Assembly: GCA_910585965.1 (NCBI GenBank)
Contig: CAJUHH010000013.1
Coordinates: 1 to 64,000, forward strand
Length of the DNA stretch: 64,000 nt
Direction: 5' to 3'
From: an uncultured Lachnospiraceae bacterium
GTDB lineage: Bacteria > Bacillota > Clostridia > Lachnospirales > Lachnospiraceae
In this document: positions 49,776 to 59,223 of the stretch, in pieces
Position numbering within the stretch: position 1 is the stretch's first letter
Layout: each line of letters starts with the position of its first letter
Program-made: the position numbers and the translations under genes
The notes under the pieces: model-generated
The model's input: only the letters and a program-made list of their open reading frames with translations
Told to the model about the DNA's origin: nothing
Database searches by the model: none

Positions 49776-50870
49776 ATGGAAAAAAAACAGCCGAAATATA
49801 TAGAACTGGTAAATTGGATAAGGGAACAGATTGAGACGAAGAAATTTCTTCCGGGGCAGAGGATGTATTCGGAAAACAGGCTGAAAGAGATGTTTCATGT
49901 AAGCCGGCAGACGATCCGCCATGCCATCGGCATTCTGGAAGAAGAGGGCGTTCTGGTGCGGAAGCGGGGAAGCGGGACTTATGTCAGCGATATACGCCAG
50001 GAAAACCTGGAGAATAAAACGGGGATCGCAGTAGTCACTACTTATGTGGATGGATATATATTCCCGAAAACGATACAAGGGATTGAAGAGGTATTGTTTG
50101 AAAAAGGATATTCCGTCCAGATTGCTTTTACAAATAACCGCCTTGGCCGTGAAAAGGCGATTCTGGAAGATATCCTGAACCGTAACGGGGTGGCGGGGGT
50201 TATCGTGGAGACGACAAAAAGCGGGCTGCCCAATCCCAACCTTTCTTTGTACCAAAAATTGCAGCAAAGGGGGATTCCTGTTATTTTCATCAACAGTTTT
50301 TACCCGCAGCTTTCTATTCCGCATGTTTCGCTGAATGACAGGATGGCGGGAAGGAAGGCGGTCGAATACCTGATCGAAAGAGGGCATCGGAAAGTAGGGG
50401 GTATTTTTAAATTGGATGACGGACAGGGACATATGCGCTATGCGGGATATTTGGATGCCATGCAGGAAGCGGGAATAGAGATCGACGATTCGCGGATTGT
50501 GTGGATCGATACCGATATGATGAAGCATTTGGGAGAATATCGGAATCTTTTGATCAGCCGGTTAAAAGGATGTACGGCCGCTTTATGCTACAATGACCAG
50601 ATCGGGGTGGAAGCGGCATCTATTTTAAACAGCGTGGATATCAGAGTGCCGGAAGACATATCCCTTGTCAGCGTGGACGATTCGGAGCTGGCTCTGCTGG
50701 GCGATGTGGCGTTGACTTCGATTCCCCATCCCAAAGACAGGCTGGGGGAGAAAGCGGCGTTTAACCTGCTGAAGATGATTCAGGAACCAGGGTATGATGG
50801 AACCTATGAATTCGACGCGGATATTGTAGCCAGGGATTCGGTAAGGGACAGGAGAGAAGAAGAATGTTGA
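49776..50870 (+). CDS. araR: AraR-type repressor (GntR DNA-binding, LacI-like effector domain)
   Basis: The 364-residue regulator has an N-terminal GntR winged helix (about 5-70, S-R-Q-T-I-R-H-A-I-G-I-L-E and R-K-R-G-S-G-T-Y-V) fused to a LacI/GalR periplasmic-binding-like domain (about 85-355). This chimeric layout is that of AraR, the arabinose repressor of Bacillus. It lies 6 kb after araD and just before a YesN/YesM pair and a pentose-type transporter; its stop overlaps the response regulator start by 7 nt. The effector is probably L-arabinose. Confidence 0.88.
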   Translation: MEKKQPKYIELVNWIREQIETKKFLPGQRMYSENRLKEMFHVSRQTIRHAIGILEEEGVLVRKRGSGTYVSDIRQENLENKTGIAVVTTYVDGYIFPKTIQGIEEVLFEKGYSVQIAFTNNRLGREKAILEDILNRNGVAGVIVETTKSGLPNPNLSLYQKLQQRGIPVIFINSFYPQLSIPHVSLNDRMAGRKAVEYLIERGHRKVGGIFKLDDGQGHMRYAGYLDAMQEAGIEIDDSRIVWIDTDMMKHLGEYRNLLISRLKGCTAALCYNDQIGVEAASILNSVDIRVPEDISLVSVDDSELALLGDVALTSIPHPKDRLGEKAAFNLLKMIQEPGYDGTYEFDADIVARDSVRDRREEEC

Positions 50871-52534
50871 AAGTATTCTTGGTGGAAGATGAATTTGTAG
50901 TGCGGGAAGGCATCAAAAACAATATCGACTGGGCCTCCCGGGGATATGAGTTCTGCGGGGAAGCGAGCGACGGCGAGCTGGCTTTTCCCATGATACAGAA
51001 GCTGAAGCCGGATATCGTCATTACCGATATCCGAATGCCGTTTATGGACGGGCTGGTGCTAAGCCGGCTGATCAAGAAGGAATTTCCCTGGATCGAAATT
51101 ATTATTCTGACTGGTTATGAGGAATTTGAATACGCGAAAGAGGGAATCAAGATCGGCATCGCCCAATACCTTTCCAAGCCGGTCAGCGGGGAGGCGCTTC
51201 TAAAGGAAGTGGACGCGGTTGCCGTCAGAATAGAAGAAAAGCGGAAGGAACGGGAAATAAAAGAAAAATATATGAAGGAAATGGAAGAGAACCTTCATAA
51301 AGAGCGGAAGGAATTATTCCAGTATCTGGTGACAGGGTCGAAATCCGTAGCGGAGCTTCTGGAAATTGCGGACAGGCTGGGCATCGACCTTTCTTCCATG
51401 TGGTATAATATCGTCCTGCTCAAAAGCCAGTCCGAAGGACATGCTTATGACGGATATTCCGACAGCCTGATTGAGATCGAGCAGGAACTGGAAAAGCTGA
51501 ATGATAAGGAACATCTGATTATTTTTGACAGGAATTTGGAAGGGAAAGCCCTTCTTTTCAGGGCGGAGTCCGAAGAGGAGCTGGAACAGGTCCAGAAAGG
51601 GTATTTGGACAGGATGGAAGAACTGTTGAAAGAATATGCGCATGTTCGGTATTTTGGAGGGATTGGTGTTCCGGTGAACCGGCTGAGAGAGCTGCCCGCT
51701 TCCTTTGAGAGCGCCAGCCATGCGTTTGCGCACCGATATCTGGTAAAGGAAAGTCGTATACTGGACAGCAGGGAACTGGAGCGGGGAGTGTACCGCAGAA
51801 AAGAAGAGTTCAATCTCAGCAATGTGGATCCAAAGCAGATCGACAGAAGCAAGGTCAGGGAATTCCTGAAACAGGGGGATGAAGAAGAGGCTGTCTATTT
51901 TGTGGAAGAGTTTTTTAAGGATTTGGGCGCGAATGCGATGCGATCCAGCCTGTTTCGGCAATATATCGTGATGGATACTTATTTCTGTGTCGTAGATTTT
52001 CTGGAAGGAATGCAGCTGCCAAGGGGGGATATCGAGTCTCTTGAGGCGGTCGGGGAAATTACGCAGAACCAGGAAAATGCAGCCGCTTATCTTATCCGAA
52101 TTATCCGAAAGGCTTTGGAATTACGGGAAAAGGCGGCAAGCAACCGATATGGGGATATTGTTGACGCGGTGATGCAATATATTGAAAAAAATTATGCGGA
52201 GGAAGATTTATCGCTTAATCTCGTCGCCTCCCATGTGAATTTTTCGCCGAATCATCTGAGCATGATCTTCAGCCAGCAGACAGGGCGCACGTTCAGCAAG
52301 TATCTGACGGATTACAGGATGAATAAGGCGAAAGAACTGCTTCGCTGCACAGGAAAAAGAAGCAGCGTGATCAGTATGGAAGTGGGTTATAAAGATCCGC
52401 ATTATTTTTCTTATCTGTTTAAAAAGACGCAAGGCATGACCCCGACGCAGTACAGAGGCGGAAAGAGTCCGGATGGGGAAGACGGAAAGGAGCATGGCGA
52501 TAGCAATGAAGGAAAAACTGCGGCAGATTTATAA
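50864..52534 (+). CDS. Response regulator with AraC-type output (YesN-like)
   Basis: The 556-residue protein has a receiver domain (1-120) with phosphoacceptor Asp55 in V-I-T-D-I-R-M-P and Lys105 in Y-L-S-K-P. A long linker domain follows, then two helix-turn-helices of the AraC type (about 425-540, ending G-Y-K-D-P-H-Y-F-S-Y-L-F-K-K and G-M-T-P-T-Q-Y-R). It overlaps both araR and the kinase gene, so the three are translated from one mRNA. The likely target is the downstream sugar transporter operon, where tandem repeats lie at 53962-53991. Confidence 0.94.
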   Translation: MLKVFLVEDEFVVREGIKNNIDWASRGYEFCGEASDGELAFPMIQKLKPDIVITDIRMPFMDGLVLSRLIKKEFPWIEIIILTGYEEFEYAKEGIKIGIAQYLSKPVSGEALLKEVDAVAVRIEEKRKEREIKEKYMKEMEENLHKERKELFQYLVTGSKSVAELLEIADRLGIDLSSMWYNIVLLKSQSEGHAYDGYSDSLIEIEQELEKLNDKEHLIIFDRNLEGKALLFRAESEEELEQVQKGYLDRMEELLKEYAHVRYFGGIGVPVNRLRELPASFESASHAFAHRYLVKESRILDSRELERGVYRRKEEFNLSNVDPKQIDRSKVREFLKQGDEEEAVYFVEEFFKDLGANAMRSSLFRQYIVMDTYFCVVDFLEGMQLPRGDIESLEAVGEITQNQENAAAYLIRIIRKALELREKAASNRYGDIVDAVMQYIEKNYAEEDLSLNLVASHVNFSPNHLSMIFSQQTGRTFSKYLTDYRMNKAKELLRCTGKRSSVISMEVGYKDPHYFSYLFKKTQGMTPTQYRGGKSPDGEDGKEHGDSNEGKTAADL

Positions 52535-53954
52535 TCGATCGACTCTTGCGGCGAAGATCAGATATTTTTATCTGATGCTTCTCGTTCCATTTATTTTTCT
52601 TCTCGGATTTTTATTTTATAATTTATGGGTCGTAAACCGAAGTTATGAGGGAATGATAAATTCTACGGTAGTAGCCAGCGAATTCAGCCTTGATTTTAAA
52701 AAAGACTTTGATTATGAGACCTATCTTCTGATCGTGGAGAATAAATCCATCCATGAATCCAAATTGGACGACATGCTGAATGAGGCGAACCGCATCGTGG
52801 ACAGGCTGGAAGAGCTGACGAATTCCAGGGAGAATACAAGCCGGCTCAACAGCGTAAAAAAATATCTGAAAAACCTTGGAATTTACAAGGAACGCATCGA
52901 GCAGAACCTTATAGAAGGCAGTAAATATGGGGAAAACCTAGAAATATGGGAAAACGACGTGCAGATTGTCACCGATCTGCTCCAGGATACTATCTTTCAA
53001 TATATTTATTATGAAATCAGCGATCTTCAGCATTTAAGCACGGAATACCGAAATATTTTTGTAAGCACGGTGCGGTTTATTGTCGTTGCGTATGCATGTA
53101 TTTTTACTTTGCTTCTTATTCTTTCTTATTACATTCCTTTGAGCATCACCCGGCCGATCCGAAAACTGAGCGAAGTGACGGACCAGGTGGCAAAGGGGGA
53201 TCTGAGCGTCCGTTTCGATGCAAGGAGCGGCGTGGAGGTCAGCAGGTTAAGCGATTCGTTGAATGCAATGATCGATAAGATCAACGAATTGCTGGCACAG
53301 GTGACGAAAGAGCAGATCAGGCTGCGCAAAGCGGAGTTTGAGCTGCTGCAGATGCAGATCAATCCCCATTTCCTTTATAATACGCTGGATACGATTGTAT
53401 GGCTGGCAGAGGCCGGAAAACAGAAGGAAGTTGTCCAGATGGTGGGAAGCCTGTCCGAATTTTTCCGCACGTCTTTAAACCAGGGGAAAGACATTATTCC
53501 GATCCGGGAAGAGCTGCAGCATGTAAGAAGTTATCTGGAGATTCAGCAAGTGCGTTACCAGGATATTCTGGAATACGAGATCCATGTGCCGGAGGAGCTG
53601 GGGAAGTACCTGATTCCTAAGATTACAATACAGCCCATCGTGGAAAACGCTCTGTATCATGGCATTAAGAATAAACGCGGCTTGGGGCGTATTTTAGTCA
53701 ATGGGAGAAAAGAAGAGGGGCATTTTGTGATAGAAGTGCAAGATAACGGGATAGGGATTAATGAGGAACGGCTGAAACAGGTAAGGGATAAGATCCAGTA
53801 TAGATTGTCTGCCGGAAACGATATTTATGGGCTTTATAATGTAAATGAACGCATCCGCCTGAATTTCGGCGAGAAGTTCGGGATTTCGATTGAGAGCGTT
53901 TATGGGGAAGGAACTGTCGTAAGTATTTTTCTGCCTTATATGGAAGAGGGATAA
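52494..53954 (+). CDS. Sensor histidine kinase, YesM type
   Basis: The 486-residue membrane kinase has helices at about 25-45 and 195-215 enclosing an extracellular sensor. HAMP follows (S-I-T-R-P-I-R-K-L-S), then a His_kinase domain with the phosphoacceptor His in Q-I-N-P-H-F-L-Y-N-T-L (about 285), and an ATPase domain (N-box V-E-N-A-L-Y-H-G-I, G-box D-N-G-I-G-I). ATG 52494 lies very close to AAAGGAG and ATG 52506 somewhat far, so the exact start is uncertain. It overlaps the response regulator gene by 41 nt. Confidence 0.94.
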   Translation: MAIAMKEKLRQIYNRSTLAAKIRYFYLMLLVPFIFLLGFLFYNLWVVNRSYEGMINSTVVASEFSLDFKKDFDYETYLLIVENKSIHESKLDDMLNEANRIVDRLEELTNSRENTSRLNSVKKYLKNLGIYKERIEQNLIEGSKYGENLEIWENDVQIVTDLLQDTIFQYIYYEISDLQHLSTEYRNIFVSTVRFIVVAYACIFTLLLILSYYIPLSITRPIRKLSEVTDQVAKGDLSVRFDARSGVEVSRLSDSLNAMIDKINELLAQVTKEQIRLRKAEFELLQMQINPHFLYNTLDTIVWLAEAGKQKEVVQMVGSLSEFFRTSLNQGKDIIPIREELQHVRSYLEIQQVRYQDILEYEIHVPEELGKYLIPKITIQPIVENALYHGIKNKRGLGRILVNGRKEEGHFVIEVQDNGIGINEERLKQVRDKIQYRLSAGNDIYGLYNVNERIRLNFGEKFGISIESVYGEGTVVSIFLPYMEEG

Positions 53955-53961
53955 AAAAGCT

Positions 53962-53991
53962 AACTTTTTTCGTAGAAAAACCAACTTTTTC
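53962..53991 (+). promoter_or_regulatory. Tandem direct repeats, candidate YesN-type operator
   Basis: AACTTTTTTC (53962-53971) and AACTTTTTC (53983-53991) are direct repeats 21 nt apart; a third similar copy AACTTTTC lies at 54012-54019. They stand upstream of a possible -10 (TATGAT, 54058-54063) that lacks a good -35, and of the hairpin TCAAGGA/TCCTTGA (54071-54089) in the leader of the binding-protein gene. Confidence 0.5.
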
Positions 53992-54117
53992 TGAATTCGA
54001 ATAAGAAAGTAAACTTTTCTGTGATCTATCTGCATGGATTTCCGAATGCATGAGTAATATGATAAAAGCATCAAGGAGTTATTCCTTGAAAAACATAGTT
54101 AAGGGAGGACTTTAAGA

Positions 54118-55209
54118 ATGAAGAAAAAACTTTTGGCAGCTATTATGGCGGCAGTCATGGTAGCTGGTTTGACCGCATGCGGTTCCGCTCCGGCAGAGGA
54201 AGCGGCAGCTCCGGCAACAGAGGAAGCGGCACCGGCAGAAGAGGCGGCTCCTGAAGAGGAAGCAGCTCCTGCAGAGGAGGCACCGGCAGAAGAGGAAGCT
54301 CCGGCAGAGGAAGCAGCTCCGGCAGCAGGGGAAACAGTTACAGTCGGCATTATCAATAATGACCCGAACGAATCCGGTTATCGTACAGCAAACGATAAAG
54401 ACCTGAAAGCAATGTTTACAGCAGAAAATGGATATGAAGCATCTTTTGCGTACAGCAACAAGAACGATGAGCAGATCGCAGCAGCTCAGAAGTTCATCCA
54501 GGACGGCGTGGATTACCTTCTTCTTTCCGCAGCAGATACGGCAGGATGGGATTCCGTACTCCAGGACGCACAGGATGCGGGCATCAGGGTTATCCTGTTT
54601 GACCGTACCATCGATGCGGACGAAAGCCTTTATGAAGCTTCCATCGTTTCCGATATGGCGAAAGAAGGCGAGACAGCAGTAGAGTGGTTAAAAGGACAGG
54701 GGCTGGAAGAATACAACATCATCCACCTTCAGGGCGTTATGGGTTCCGCAGCACAGCAGGGACGTACCGGCGCATTGGATGCGGCAGTAGCATCCGACGG
54801 CTGGAAACTGGTGACACAGCAGACCGCAGAGTGGAATGCTGAAAAAGCACAGCAGATCGTACAGTCCGTGATCGATTCCGGCGAATCCTTCAATGTAATC
54901 TATGCAGAAAACGATGATATGGCAAAGGGCGCTGTAGCAGCTCTTGACAAAGCGAATATCCCTCACGGCGTTGGCAAAGACGTTATCGTAATGGGCTTTG
55001 ACTGCAATAAGTGGGCACTGGAAGAACTGCTTGCACAGAACTGGAACTACGACGGACAGTGCAACCCGTTCCAGGCATCTTACATCGATGAAATTATCAA
55101 GACGATCCAGAGCGGCGGAACAGTTGCTGAGAAGACAATCATCATGGAAGAAAAAGGTTTTGACGCTACTACTATTACACAGGAAGACGTTGATAAATAC
55201 GGTATCTAA
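54118..55209 (+). CDS. Sugar-binding lipoprotein, RbsB/YtfQ-like
   Basis: The 363-residue protein has a signal and lipobox L-T-A-C (Cys21), then a 50-residue tether almost entirely of Ala, Glu and Pro (about 25-75) and a periplasmic-binding type-1 fold. D-Y-L-L-L-S-A-A-D-T-A-G-W and V-I-L-F-D-R-T are typical of the ribose/galactofuranose-binding group. It begins the operon with an ATPase and two permeases. The ligand is probably a pentose or furanose sugar; context (AraR, transketolase, Rpe) points to an arabinose-type sugar. Confidence 0.9.
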   Translation: MKKKLLAAIMAAVMVAGLTACGSAPAEEAAAPATEEAAPAEEAAPEEEAAPAEEAPAEEEAPAEEAAPAAGETVTVGIINNDPNESGYRTANDKDLKAMFTAENGYEASFAYSNKNDEQIAAAQKFIQDGVDYLLLSAADTAGWDSVLQDAQDAGIRVILFDRTIDADESLYEASIVSDMAKEGETAVEWLKGQGLEEYNIIHLQGVMGSAAQQGRTGALDAAVASDGWKLVTQQTAEWNAEKAQQIVQSVIDSGESFNVIYAENDDMAKGAVAALDKANIPHGVGKDVIVMGFDCNKWALEELLAQNWNYDGQCNPFQASYIDEIIKTIQSGGTVAEKTIIMEEKGFDATTITQEDVDKYGI

Positions 55210-55250
55210 TGTAGAGAATAGCTGAAAGCAGATAGTAAATGGATAAACAG

Positions 55251-55300
55251 GCGCGGAGCAGTAGAAAGAAGAACAAGTATGCTTGCTCCGCGCTGTTTTT
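55251..55300 (+). terminator. Hairpin with T tract between binding protein and ATPase genes
   Basis: GCGCGGAGCA (55251-55260) pairs with TGCTCCGCGC (55284-55293), followed by TGTTTTT. It has terminator form but lies inside an operon, so it probably acts as a partial terminator that keeps the binding protein in excess. Confidence 0.75.
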
Positions 55301-55368
55301 ATAGGATAGGAGCCATACCACAGTGTTGTGGATAAGATCAGGAAATGATTCAGGGGGTGAATACACTG

Positions 55369-56883
55369 GTGAAAGAAAAAGCTGTATTGGAAATGAAAAA
55401 TATCCATAAAAGCTTTCCCGGAGTACGCGCTTTGCAAGGCGTGGATTTTACGTTGTGCGAGGGAGAAGTCCATGCATTGATGGGCGAGAACGGCGCCGGG
55501 AAATCGACATTGATCAAAGTTCTGACCGGAGTATATGGAAAGGACGAAGGGGAGATATTCTTAAAAGGGAAAGAAAAAGCGGTGGCGATCCATTCGCCGC
55601 AGGACGCACAAAGACTGGGGATCAGCACGGTATACCAGGAAATTACTCTTTGCCCGAATCTTTCGGTGGCGGAGAATATGTTTATCGGGCGTACCAGCGG
55701 TTTGTGCCAGAACTGGAAAAAAATGAATGCGGATGCGGACAGGATCCTGCAATCGCTGGATATACCGGCAAAGGCTTCGCAGCAGCTGGGGAGCTGTTCG
55801 ATTGCCGTACAGCAGATGATCGCGATTGCCCGCGCCGTGGATATGGACTGTAAAGTATTGATCCTCGATGAACCCACCTCTTCCCTGGACGAACAGGAAG
55901 TGGAGAAACTGTTCGGCCTGATGCGGGATTTGAGGGCGAGAGGAGTAGGAATTATTTTTGTTACGCATTTCCTGGATCAGGTATATGAAATTTGTGACAA
56001 GATTACGGTTCTGCGTGACGGAAAATTAGTAGGCGAATATGAAATTAAGGATCTTCCACGCGTGAAGCTCGTTTCCAAGATGCTTGGCAAGGAACTGGAC
56101 GATATGTCGGATATCAAAGGGGAAAGCAAGCCATATGAAGGGAACAGCCAGTCGGCTCCTGTTTTTGAGGCGAAGGGGCTTGTCAGCAACGCAGGGATCA
56201 AACCTTTTAATTTTTACATAAAGAAGGGCGAGGTAAACGGATTTACGGGGCTGCTCGGTTCCGGCAGAAGCGAGTGCGTGCGCGCGATCTTCGGTGCGGA
56301 CAGAGTACTCGGCGGAAGCGTGAAGATGAACGGGAAAGAAGTGAAGATTGCAAAGCCGCTGGACGCGATGAAAAACGGTATTGCCTATCTGCCGGAAGAC
56401 CGCAAGGTGGACGGCATCGTGGGCGATCTGTCCGTGCGCGAAAACATTATTTTGGCCTTGCAGGTATTGAAGGGATTCCTCAAGCCGTTTACGAAAGCGG
56501 AAGCGAATAAGTTTGCGGAGGATTACATCAAGCTTTTGGGAATTAAGACGGCATCTGCGGATACGCCGATCAAATCCTTATCCGGCGGCAACCAGCAGAA
56601 GGTAATTCTGGCCCGCTGGCTGCTGACCAATCCGGAATATTTGATTTTGGATGAGCCGACAAGGGGTATTGATATAGGCACCAAGATCGATATACAGAAA
56701 TTAGTGTTGAAACTTGCTTCGGAGGGCATGAGCGTTACCTTTATTTCTTCTGAAACGGATGAAATGCTCCGTACTTGTTCCCGCTTGGTAGTGATGCGCG
56801 ACCGTAAGGTAGTGGGCGAGCTTTCCGGCGAAGAACTGAGCCAGAGCATGATTATGAGTACCATAGCCGGAGGTGACAAATAA
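55369..56883 (+). CDS. Sugar ABC transporter ATPase, RbsA/YtfR-like
   Basis: The ~504-residue protein has two fused ABC domains. The first has Walker A G-E-N-G-A-G-K-S-T and Walker B V-L-I-L-D-E-P-T-S. The second has the degenerate Walker A G-L-L-G-S-G-R-S-E usual for this family, the signature L-S-G-G-N-Q-Q-K and Walker B Y-L-I-L-D-E-P-T-R. GTG 55369 is favoured because AGGGGGTGA lies 8 nt upstream; ATG 55345 has a poor site. It powers the two permeases that follow. Confidence 0.94.
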   Translation: MKEKAVLEMKNIHKSFPGVRALQGVDFTLCEGEVHALMGENGAGKSTLIKVLTGVYGKDEGEIFLKGKEKAVAIHSPQDAQRLGISTVYQEITLCPNLSVAENMFIGRTSGLCQNWKKMNADADRILQSLDIPAKASQQLGSCSIAVQQMIAIARAVDMDCKVLILDEPTSSLDEQEVEKLFGLMRDLRARGVGIIFVTHFLDQVYEICDKITVLRDGKLVGEYEIKDLPRVKLVSKMLGKELDDMSDIKGESKPYEGNSQSAPVFEAKGLVSNAGIKPFNFYIKKGEVNGFTGLLGSGRSECVRAIFGADRVLGGSVKMNGKEVKIAKPLDAMKNGIAYLPEDRKVDGIVGDLSVRENIILALQVLKGFLKPFTKAEANKFAEDYIKLLGIKTASADTPIKSLSGGNQQKVILARWLLTNPEYLILDEPTRGIDIGTKIDIQKLVLKLASEGMSVTFISSETDEMLRTCSRLVVMRDRKVVGELSGEELSQSMIMSTIAGGDK

Positions 56884-56885
56884 TT

Positions 56886-57986
56886 ATGAAAAGCAAAGAG
56901 ACAAATAAATCAGGTGTAGCGGAATTTTTTTCGAAGATTGTGAGACGGCAGATTTTTATCCCGATAGCCGCATTGCTGCTGTTAGCGGTTTTTAATCTGA
57001 TTACGGATCCGTCGTTTTACAAGATCACGTTTGGCTACAACAGTGCGGGCGATCCCGTATTATCAGGCTATTTGATGACGATCCTGGACAGCGGTTCGGA
57101 ACTCGCGATCCTGGCGATCGGCATGACATTGGTTACGGCGGCCACCGGGGGGCAGGATATCAGCGTGGGCGCTGCGATAGCAATCAGCGGCAGCGTAATA
57201 CTGCGCGTACTCTGCGGCACCAATTCCCGTCCGGAAACGCTTCAAGCGCCGATTATCGTGGCATTTCTGGTAGCCTGCGTCGTGGCGATGCTGTTTGGCG
57301 CATTCAACGGGGCGCTGGTAGCTTATTTCAAGATACAGCCCATGGTGGCGACGCTGATCCTGTTTACGGCAGGGCGTTCCATTGCGGCATGGATTAATAA
57401 CAATGAACTTCCTATTATCAATGATCCTTCTTTTGGCTATTTTGGAGGCTTCATTCCGGGGATACCGATTCCGACGCCGTTTTTCATCGCTGTAATATGC
57501 ATGATCATTATTACCCTTGTGCTGCGGTTTACCAATCTGGGATTATATACGCAGGCGGTGGGCATTAATGAGAGTTCATCCAGGTTAAATGGATTGAACC
57601 CTGCTTTTATTAAGTTCCTGACCTTTGTAATCCTCGGTTTATGCGTTGCGGTGGCAGGACTGATCAAGGTAAGCCGTTTTTCGACGATCAACTATTCGGT
57701 TATCGCAAAGGACATTGAAATGGATGCTATTCTTGCGGTGGCATTGGGCGGGAACGCGCTGAGCGGCGGTAGATTTAATATGGCAGCTTCCATTCTCGGC
57801 GCTTATGTCATTCAGTTCCTGACGACGACATTGTATAAGTTTAACGTTCAATCGGATGCGCTTCCGGCATATAAGGCAGTGGTTGTTATCGTTCTGGTTG
57901 TTTTGAGCGCGCCGATCGTAAGAGAATGGTTCTCCGGCGTCTGGAAAAAGATAAAGCCGGAAGGGCATGTAAAGGAGGTCGGTTAA
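56886..57986 (+). CDS. Sugar ABC transporter permease, YtfT-like
   Basis: The 366-residue BPD_transp_2 family protein has about ten hydrophobic segments. A-T-G-G-Q-D-I-S-V-G-A-A-I-A (about 80-93) and the cytoplasmic D-A-I-L-A-V-A-L-G-G-N-A-L-S-G-G box near residue 285 are standard for ribose-type permeases. It starts 2 nt after the ATPase gene and pairs with the next permease, an arrangement like ytfT-yjfF of the galactofuranose transporter. Confidence 0.92.
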   Translation: MKSKETNKSGVAEFFSKIVRRQIFIPIAALLLLAVFNLITDPSFYKITFGYNSAGDPVLSGYLMTILDSGSELAILAIGMTLVTAATGGQDISVGAAIAISGSVILRVLCGTNSRPETLQAPIIVAFLVACVVAMLFGAFNGALVAYFKIQPMVATLILFTAGRSIAAWINNNELPIINDPSFGYFGGFIPGIPIPTPFFIAVICMIIITLVLRFTNLGLYTQAVGINESSSRLNGLNPAFIKFLTFVILGLCVAVAGLIKVSRFSTINYSVIAKDIEMDAILAVALGGNALSGGRFNMAASILGAYVIQFLTTTLYKFNVQSDALPAYKAVVVIVLVVLSAPIVREWFSGVWKKIKPEGHVKEVG

Positions 57987-57987
57987 T

Positions 57988-59055
57988 ATGGCAGCATCGA
58001 ATAAAACACCGAAAGCCGGCAGAGGCTTTGGCGATAAAATGAAAAATATGACGGATACCAACCTGCTTCTGACCATAACGATTGTCGTATTCTTTGTTAT
58101 GTATATCGGGGCGATGGTATTCCAGGGAAAAGGATTCCTGAAGCCGCAGACTTTCTTCAATATATTGAATGCCCAGGCGGCGCTGATTATTACTGCCTGC
58201 GGAATGAGCCTTGTGATGATCACAGGCAGCATTGATATTTCGGTGGGCGGCGTGGTGGCTTTGGTCAGCATGTGCTGCGCGGTTTATCTTGATTTCCATA
58301 ATGGCAATGTATTTATGGCGGTGGTGATCTCATTGCTGATCGGTTTGGCTTTTGGGGCTGTGCAGGGATTTTTGGTTGCTTATTTGGATATACAGCCCTT
58401 TATCGTGAGTTTGGCAGGAATGTTTTTTGCCCGAGGCATGACGACGATTGTCAACACCAATCCGTTTAATGTGCAGAATGAAGCGTTTGTGGCATTGAAA
58501 AATACCCGTGTGATCGTGCCGGGATTCGGTTCCGTGAATAAGCTGGGCAAATATGTCAATGCTTACGTGGAAATCGGCGTTATTGTCGCGCTGCTGATCG
58601 TTGTTCTTCTTTTCTTTGTGCTTCGATGGACGAAGCTGGGGCGAGGGTTCTATGCGGTAGGTGGAAACAGTCAGAGCGCGTTAATGCTGGGCATCAATGT
58701 GAAAAAGACGAAATTCCTTGCGCATCTGATCTGCGGGCTTCTGGCAGGAATCGGTGGATTTGTATACTTCATGCATGTCGGTTCCGGATCGGCTTCCCAT
58801 GCAAGCGGAATGGAAATGAATGCGATTGCTTCTTCCATTATAGGAGGAACGATGCTGACAGGCGGTGTCGGCAATATAATAGGAACATTTTTCGGAGTTC
58901 TGTCCTTAAGTACCATTCAGAACATCGTTTCTTCCGCCGGACTGGACGACGCGTGGTGGACAGGGATTACGATCGCGACTATGTTATGCCTGTTCCTGGT
59001 TATTCAGAGCGTTGTTATGGCGCGGAAAAAGAGTACACTGAAAGGAAAAGGGTGA
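57988..59055 (+). CDS. Sugar ABC transporter permease, YjfF-like
   Basis: The 355-residue second BPD_transp_2 permease has about ten hydrophobic segments. Its T-G-S-I-D-I-S-V-G-G-V-V-A box and the S-S-I-I-G-G-T-M-L-T-G-G-V-G box near residue 280 are diagnostic. It begins 1 nt after the preceding stop. Two different permeases in one ribose-type system suggest a heterodimer as in YtfT/YjfF. Confidence 0.92.
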   Translation: MAASNKTPKAGRGFGDKMKNMTDTNLLLTITIVVFFVMYIGAMVFQGKGFLKPQTFFNILNAQAALIITACGMSLVMITGSIDISVGGVVALVSMCCAVYLDFHNGNVFMAVVISLLIGLAFGAVQGFLVAYLDIQPFIVSLAGMFFARGMTTIVNTNPFNVQNEAFVALKNTRVIVPGFGSVNKLGKYVNAYVEIGVIVALLIVVLLFFVLRWTKLGRGFYAVGGNSQSALMLGINVKKTKFLAHLICGLLAGIGGFVYFMHVGSGSASHASGMEMNAIASSIIGGTMLTGGVGNIIGTFFGVLSLSTIQNIVSSAGLDDAWWTGITIATMLCLFLVIQSVVMARKKSTLKGKG

Positions 59056-59068
59056 TGAAAGGATTCTA

Positions 59069-59140
59069 ATGCCTGTTATTCCGCTTTGTTTTGAAAAGAA
59101 AGTTTTTAGAACAGAGCGGAAAACAGGCATTTGTTCTGCT
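59069..59140 (+). terminator. Long imperfect terminator-like hairpin
   Basis: A segment at 59069-59090 (ATGCCTGTT, then CCGCT) pairs with 59110-59130 (AGCGG, then ACAGGCAT), with a few mismatches, followed by TTGTTCTG. It probably weakens read-through from the permeases to the second binding-protein gene. Confidence 0.6.
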
Positions 59141-59223
59141 TCTTCCATTTTTTTCCTAATTGACAGTTCAGAGGCAGTATGGTATATAAAATTATGGAAT
59201 ATAATGAGGAAAAATGTAGGGAA

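Noticed and set aside
54190..54340. DNA tandem repeat array
   Set aside because: The repetitive bases encode the Ala/Glu/Pro tether of a lipoprotein in frame; no exact repeat unit is kept at the DNA level.
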